Shown here: positions 60,530 to 64,000 of the stretch, piece by piece
How the letters are laid out: the number at the start of each line of letters is the position of its first letter
How positions within the stretch are numbered: the first letter of the stretch is position 1
NCBI RefSeq assembly: GCF_002878395.1
Contig: NC_061122.1
Location: forward strand, 82,989,455-83,053,454
Origin: Capsicum annuum
Lineage: Eukaryota > Streptophyta > Magnoliopsida > Solanales > Solanaceae
Reading direction: 5' to 3'
DNA length: 64,000 nt
Program-made: the position numbers and the translations under genes
Notes under the pieces: generated by a model
The model's database searches: none
Told to the model about the DNA's origin: nothing
Seen by the model: the letters and a program-made list of their open reading frames with translations, nothing else

Positions 60530-61847
60530 CCTTAGATTCTTGGCAGCTGGCAAGAGAGTACAGATAGTTCCAACCAATACCGAAGTAAGAAGCAGAAGTA
60601 GCACCCTTTGGTAAAGGAGCTGATGAAGTAGTACAAGGATCTTATTTGCCCCTGAAGAAACCCTAAAAGGACAATGCTTCTACATATAGCCAGTTTGACC
60701 ATATTTAAAGCACTTGTTCCTCCCTTTTTCACAAACACCATGACACACTTGACCATAAATCTACAAAGGGGATATGATAGAGTAGACTAAGCTCCACTAG
60801 ACTGAGATTAGGTACCCTATCCCTTAGGATTACTATTCTAAAAATAATGATCACCTGACGACTTTAGATAAGGTGTACTAGTAGTAGAGTAGGAACCAAC
60901 AGTGCCCCACTTCTTCTTAGACCATTTTACACCTACTCTACAACTCTGTTGCTAGCCTTTACCTTGATGTGAAAACCAAAATTCATATTCGGCCTTTCAC
61001 TTATCTTTTCTTGTTTATTATTTTACTCTTTTACTTTTTGCATATACACCATAAGTCTAGAGATGTCTATATCCTTGTTCAATAAGGCAGTCTTGCTTTT
61101 AAAGATAAAATCACGGGACAACCCAAAAGCAAACATTCTTATTCTAGCCTTCATGTGAGATACTATCTCCAAAGCCTAACACAACAGCTGATGAAACTTC
61201 AAGGTATGCTCATTTACTTTCATCTTGCCTTACTTTAAATTTATGAATTCCTTAGCTTTTACCTCCCTCAACTCCTAAGTTAAGAAGTGATAAAGAAAAG
61301 CACTAGAGAAGTCATCCCATAAAGCAGCCTCAGTATCATCACCTATAGAGTAGTCCCATTCCTCATACCACTGATATATCATATTCTTCAACTCATAAGT
61401 AGCGAACTGTATACCCTTCAAATCAGTAATATGCATCAGATGCAATATCTTTTCCATCTCATCAATGAAATTTTAAGGATCTTTCTTAACCTTAGAACCA
61501 ATGAAAGTCAAAGGAATTAACATCATAAACTGGCAAATTCTAGTGGCCTCAAAAAAAACTCACAACATCACCAACAAGACTCGACTGACATGACTAAGAT
61601 GTTACCAACTGGGCCAACAGATAAATAAAATAGTGAAACTTAAAATTTGTTATATCTATTGGAGATGACCGAGTAGGAGAGTTACTAGTGGGAAGGGATC
61701 AGTGAGAGCCGATGGAACTCTACCAGGGTAATCAAAAGTTGTGACCCTAAACCTGGTCTAAACTCCTTGAGTAGAACAAGCCCCATCCATATTGTCCTTA
61801 AGTTGGGCAAAAGAGTTTCTAAAAACATCAGATCTTCTTATAGCCAT
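60530..61847 (-). pseudogene. Gag of element A
   Basis: Start set at ATG 61847 (MAIRRSDVFRNSFAQLKD), about 195 bases inside the primer site. The capsid-type segment is open at 61275-61457: MEKILHLMHITDLKGIQFA, TYELKNMIYQWYEEW, then LWDDFSSAFLYHFL. The zinc knuckle at 60660-60720 is broken: C-F-K-Y-G-Q-T-G-Y-M-stop-K-H-C, with the second Cys and the His both replaced by Tyr. Several stops and frame changes. Confidence 0.8.
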
Positions 61848-62040
61848 TACTTGAAAAGCTAACATACAGGAATTACAAAAGATTTTAAGATCTTAGACTA
61901 TAGCATAAAATAGAACAACAAAATAAGGAAACATTCCTAAATGCCTCATATCCCCTTCCTTATATGTGGGGCATACTAAAAATGCATAAAAGAGACTCTA
62001 CTTGACATAACTTTGTGGACACCCAATGATACCAAACCTA

Positions 62041-62054
62041 GGATCTGATATCAA
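62041..62054 (-). other. Primer binding site of element A (iMet type)
   Basis: Minus strand TTGATATCAGATCC, three bases inside the LTR; two changes from TTGGTATCAGAGCC. Confidence 0.75.
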
Positions 62055-62057
62055 TTT

Positions 62058-64000
62058 TTTCATAACCCAAACTAGGTCTTAGTCATGACAGGCATCCTAA
62101 GTCCAACAAGGACCGATACCACCCCTACACCTAGTCAAATAAAATATCATAAAACAAATATCAGATAAATTCCAAACATATAACAAGATAGCATAAGATA
62201 AGCTCTATGAATTTAAGATATGTATATCACTGATAACCTATAACTAACCAAAAACAACCAACCATCATCCCCCAATTCCACAATAATCCATAAAGCCTTC
62301 TAATAAAATTAAAATCAATAAAGTGTAGGTACATGCCCTCGACTCTGACAATGATAATAACAATGATAATTTTAGTATGAATACTTCAATTCTAGTCTAT
62401 GAAAGGAAAATGATGAAATAACAAAGTATTCTAAAAAATGGAAGCTCACCACTTCACCACCAACAATCGGTAAACCACGTCATCTACCTAATACTACATA
62501 GGAAAAATAGAAGTATCTTTGGAGCCTACATTGTATGAGGATACAACACTCCGATATGGTTAGTGGGTTTTGCACTAGCAAGTAACTCAGGAATAGGGGA
62601 TAAAATAATGCCAATAGAAATGTAATTCAAACCATATAAACACTTTTATAAACATACATGAATAATATGCTAGTAAATAGAATAAGGCTTAGCATAAAAT
62701 TTTAAACATTAGCATGGATTGTGTAGGTCACCCATCATAAGAAGGAACCTACGGGCTATATGCATCCAGCTCTTCCCTAACTAGTAGGGTCCCAATGCGT
62801 GTAGCCACACAAACCAAAAGATATACATATGCACCAGGGGGACTCAAGCATCCCGACGTACTAAGGTGACTTAAGCACCTAATCATGTAATATAATATGA
62901 GGGATTCAAACCACCCAATCATATAATAAGGGGGACTCAAATCACTCGTACAATTATACCACCACATCAGCAGCTGCGGTTTCCAACATTGGTTTCTTTG
63001 TAACTCCACTTTCACGACTAAGCTACACAACCCTAATTAATGCAAAATTAAAACAATTTTTACATAATCTAGTTATTTAGCAAAGAGCCAACTGTTAAGA
63101 AACACCATGGGTATCATCATACCTTAACACTTGCAAGCTTATCTCTATTCCATAACAATCATATTAGCTTAGGGGAAGACTATAACTCAACCCTTTTTGT
63201 TCATTAAATCAAACCATAGCCAACAAGGTTTTCAAAATCCATATTCATTGGTTTACTAATTACAAAATGCATTTACATAGGTATGTAAGTCAAACCAATT
63301 GACAATTTCAATATCCAAAGCCATTTACACAAGTTGGTTGAGGAAAACACAATTATTCAAAACCAATTCTAATTAAAAGCAACAATTTAGGAAAAATAAT
63401 AACCCCATAGTATATTCACCATACCCATGCACCCCACATAGTCAAAATCATTAATAAAGCATAAATAATCATGGGAAAATAATTTAGGAATCAATCACGT
63501 CAAAATTCTCAAGCATAACAAAACCCACATTCAAAACCATCCAATTAAACTAATTAAGTTCTTGCTTTTCATAAAGTAATAATTAGGGTAGAGTAAAAGG
63601 CCTATAACACCAATTTTATAAAGAGAATTCAACCCTGGAGCCCTTTAATGATCAACTAGTTGGACACCATAAGTATCTTTCTTTAGGAAATTTAAAAAGA
63701 ATAAAATATTTTTTAATGTGTTAAAGTGTGGAAAGAATTCCCCAAGGGTACTTTATGGTTGTAGTTATTATGTAGGGAAAAGAAGGAATTTCAAAAGTGT
63801 TGTCAAATGAAAAATGAAAAAATTATTGTAGTGACTATGGGTCATACTATGGCTCTTAACAACACGTTATGACTCTTCACCACGAGTCATAGCCAAAATA
63901 GTGTCATTAGGCACAAATACTGTTGACCCTACGACTCGCATCATATGACTCGTTAGGGGACCCTACGCTCATAAGGTCGTAATTTTTATTAGGACAGTAA
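62058..64000 (-). repeat. 5' LTR of element A, runs off window
   Basis: Starts TTTCATAACCC (related solo LTR: TGTCATGACCC). Collinear with the left LTR from about 62340 and with solo LTR 50848-55424. The U3 word module with ATGACTC/GAGTCATAG occupies 63830-64000. The small open frame 62749-63030 lies inside the LTR and is not a gene. Confidence 0.82.
63830..64000. repeat. U3 repeat-word module of element A right LTR (partial)
   Basis: Words such as CTATGGGTCATACTATGG, TTATGACTCTTCACCACG, AGTCATAGCC and ATGACTCGTTAGGGG; cut by the window edge. Confidence 0.6.

Larger units (their letters stand above)
48580..64000 (-). mobile_element. Ty3/gypsy chromovirus 3 (element A), RT-deleted, with nested solo LTRs
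   Basis: Minus-strand element running off the right edge. Left (3') LTR about 48580-50482, truncated at its outer end. Internal region 50483-62057, broken by two solo LTRs (50848-55429 and 55434-58635). Right (5') LTR from 62058. From the right it codes for gag and protease, then a very short RNase H end, integrase and chromodomain; reverse transcriptase is missing. The LTRs match each other closely ('GGAAGCTCACCACTTCACCACCAAC'). Confidence 0.88.

Overview
This window is plant nuclear DNA. It is about 64 kb of AT-rich, gene-poor, heterochromatin-like sequence built almost entirely of degenerate, nested retrotransposons. I see no intact host gene. The mix of Del/Tekay-type Ty3/gypsy chromoviruses (gag-pol with a chromodomain), Athila/Tat-type gypsy pieces, a Tork-like copia fragment and an L1-type LINE points to a dicot. 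The LTR style suggests Solanaceae, possibly Capsicum, but that is inference without a database search.

Layout. (1) 1-6356, plus strand: 3' part of an Athila/Tat-like element with gag-protease remnant, a conserved non-coding motif, a decayed 'putative plant transposon protein' ORF, a polypurine tract and an LTR; reverse transcriptase and integrase are absent. (2) 6357-6736 and 19495-21703: one plus-strand LTR-like sequence split by a minus-strand chromovirus (6737-19494, target duplication GATTT). That chromovirus's left LTR is itself split by a solo LTR (9552-12403, duplication CATAT). (3) 21704-29665: a second minus-strand chromovirus whose right LTR stops where a 3'-truncated LINE (to about 34720) begins. 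(4) 34760-40770: LTR-like DNA interrupted by a solo LTR (36571-39860, duplication GTCTA/GTCTG). (5) 40775-45060: an Athila/Tat-type LTR and the 5' part of a copia element, both minus strand. (6) About 45800-48430, plus strand: an intron-containing pseudogene of seryl-tRNA synthetase, the only host-gene-derived sequence I recognise. (7) 48580-64000, running off the window: a third minus-strand chromovirus lacking reverse transcriptase. Its chromodomain region is interrupted by two solo LTRs inserted side by side (50848-55424 and 55434-58630), the first of which holds a further solo LTR (51718-54096).

Two patterns cut across these elements. Nearly every LTR carries, just upstream of its TATA-like box, a block of direct and inverted repeats of a short 'word' that differs from family to family. 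Five LTRs also share a block of about 60 bp beginning CATAACT, in either orientation relative to LTR transcription. Together with the synthetase pseudogene these are the observations most worth following. All coding remnants carry stops, frameshifts or lost catalytic residues, so nothing here looks able to move on its own.
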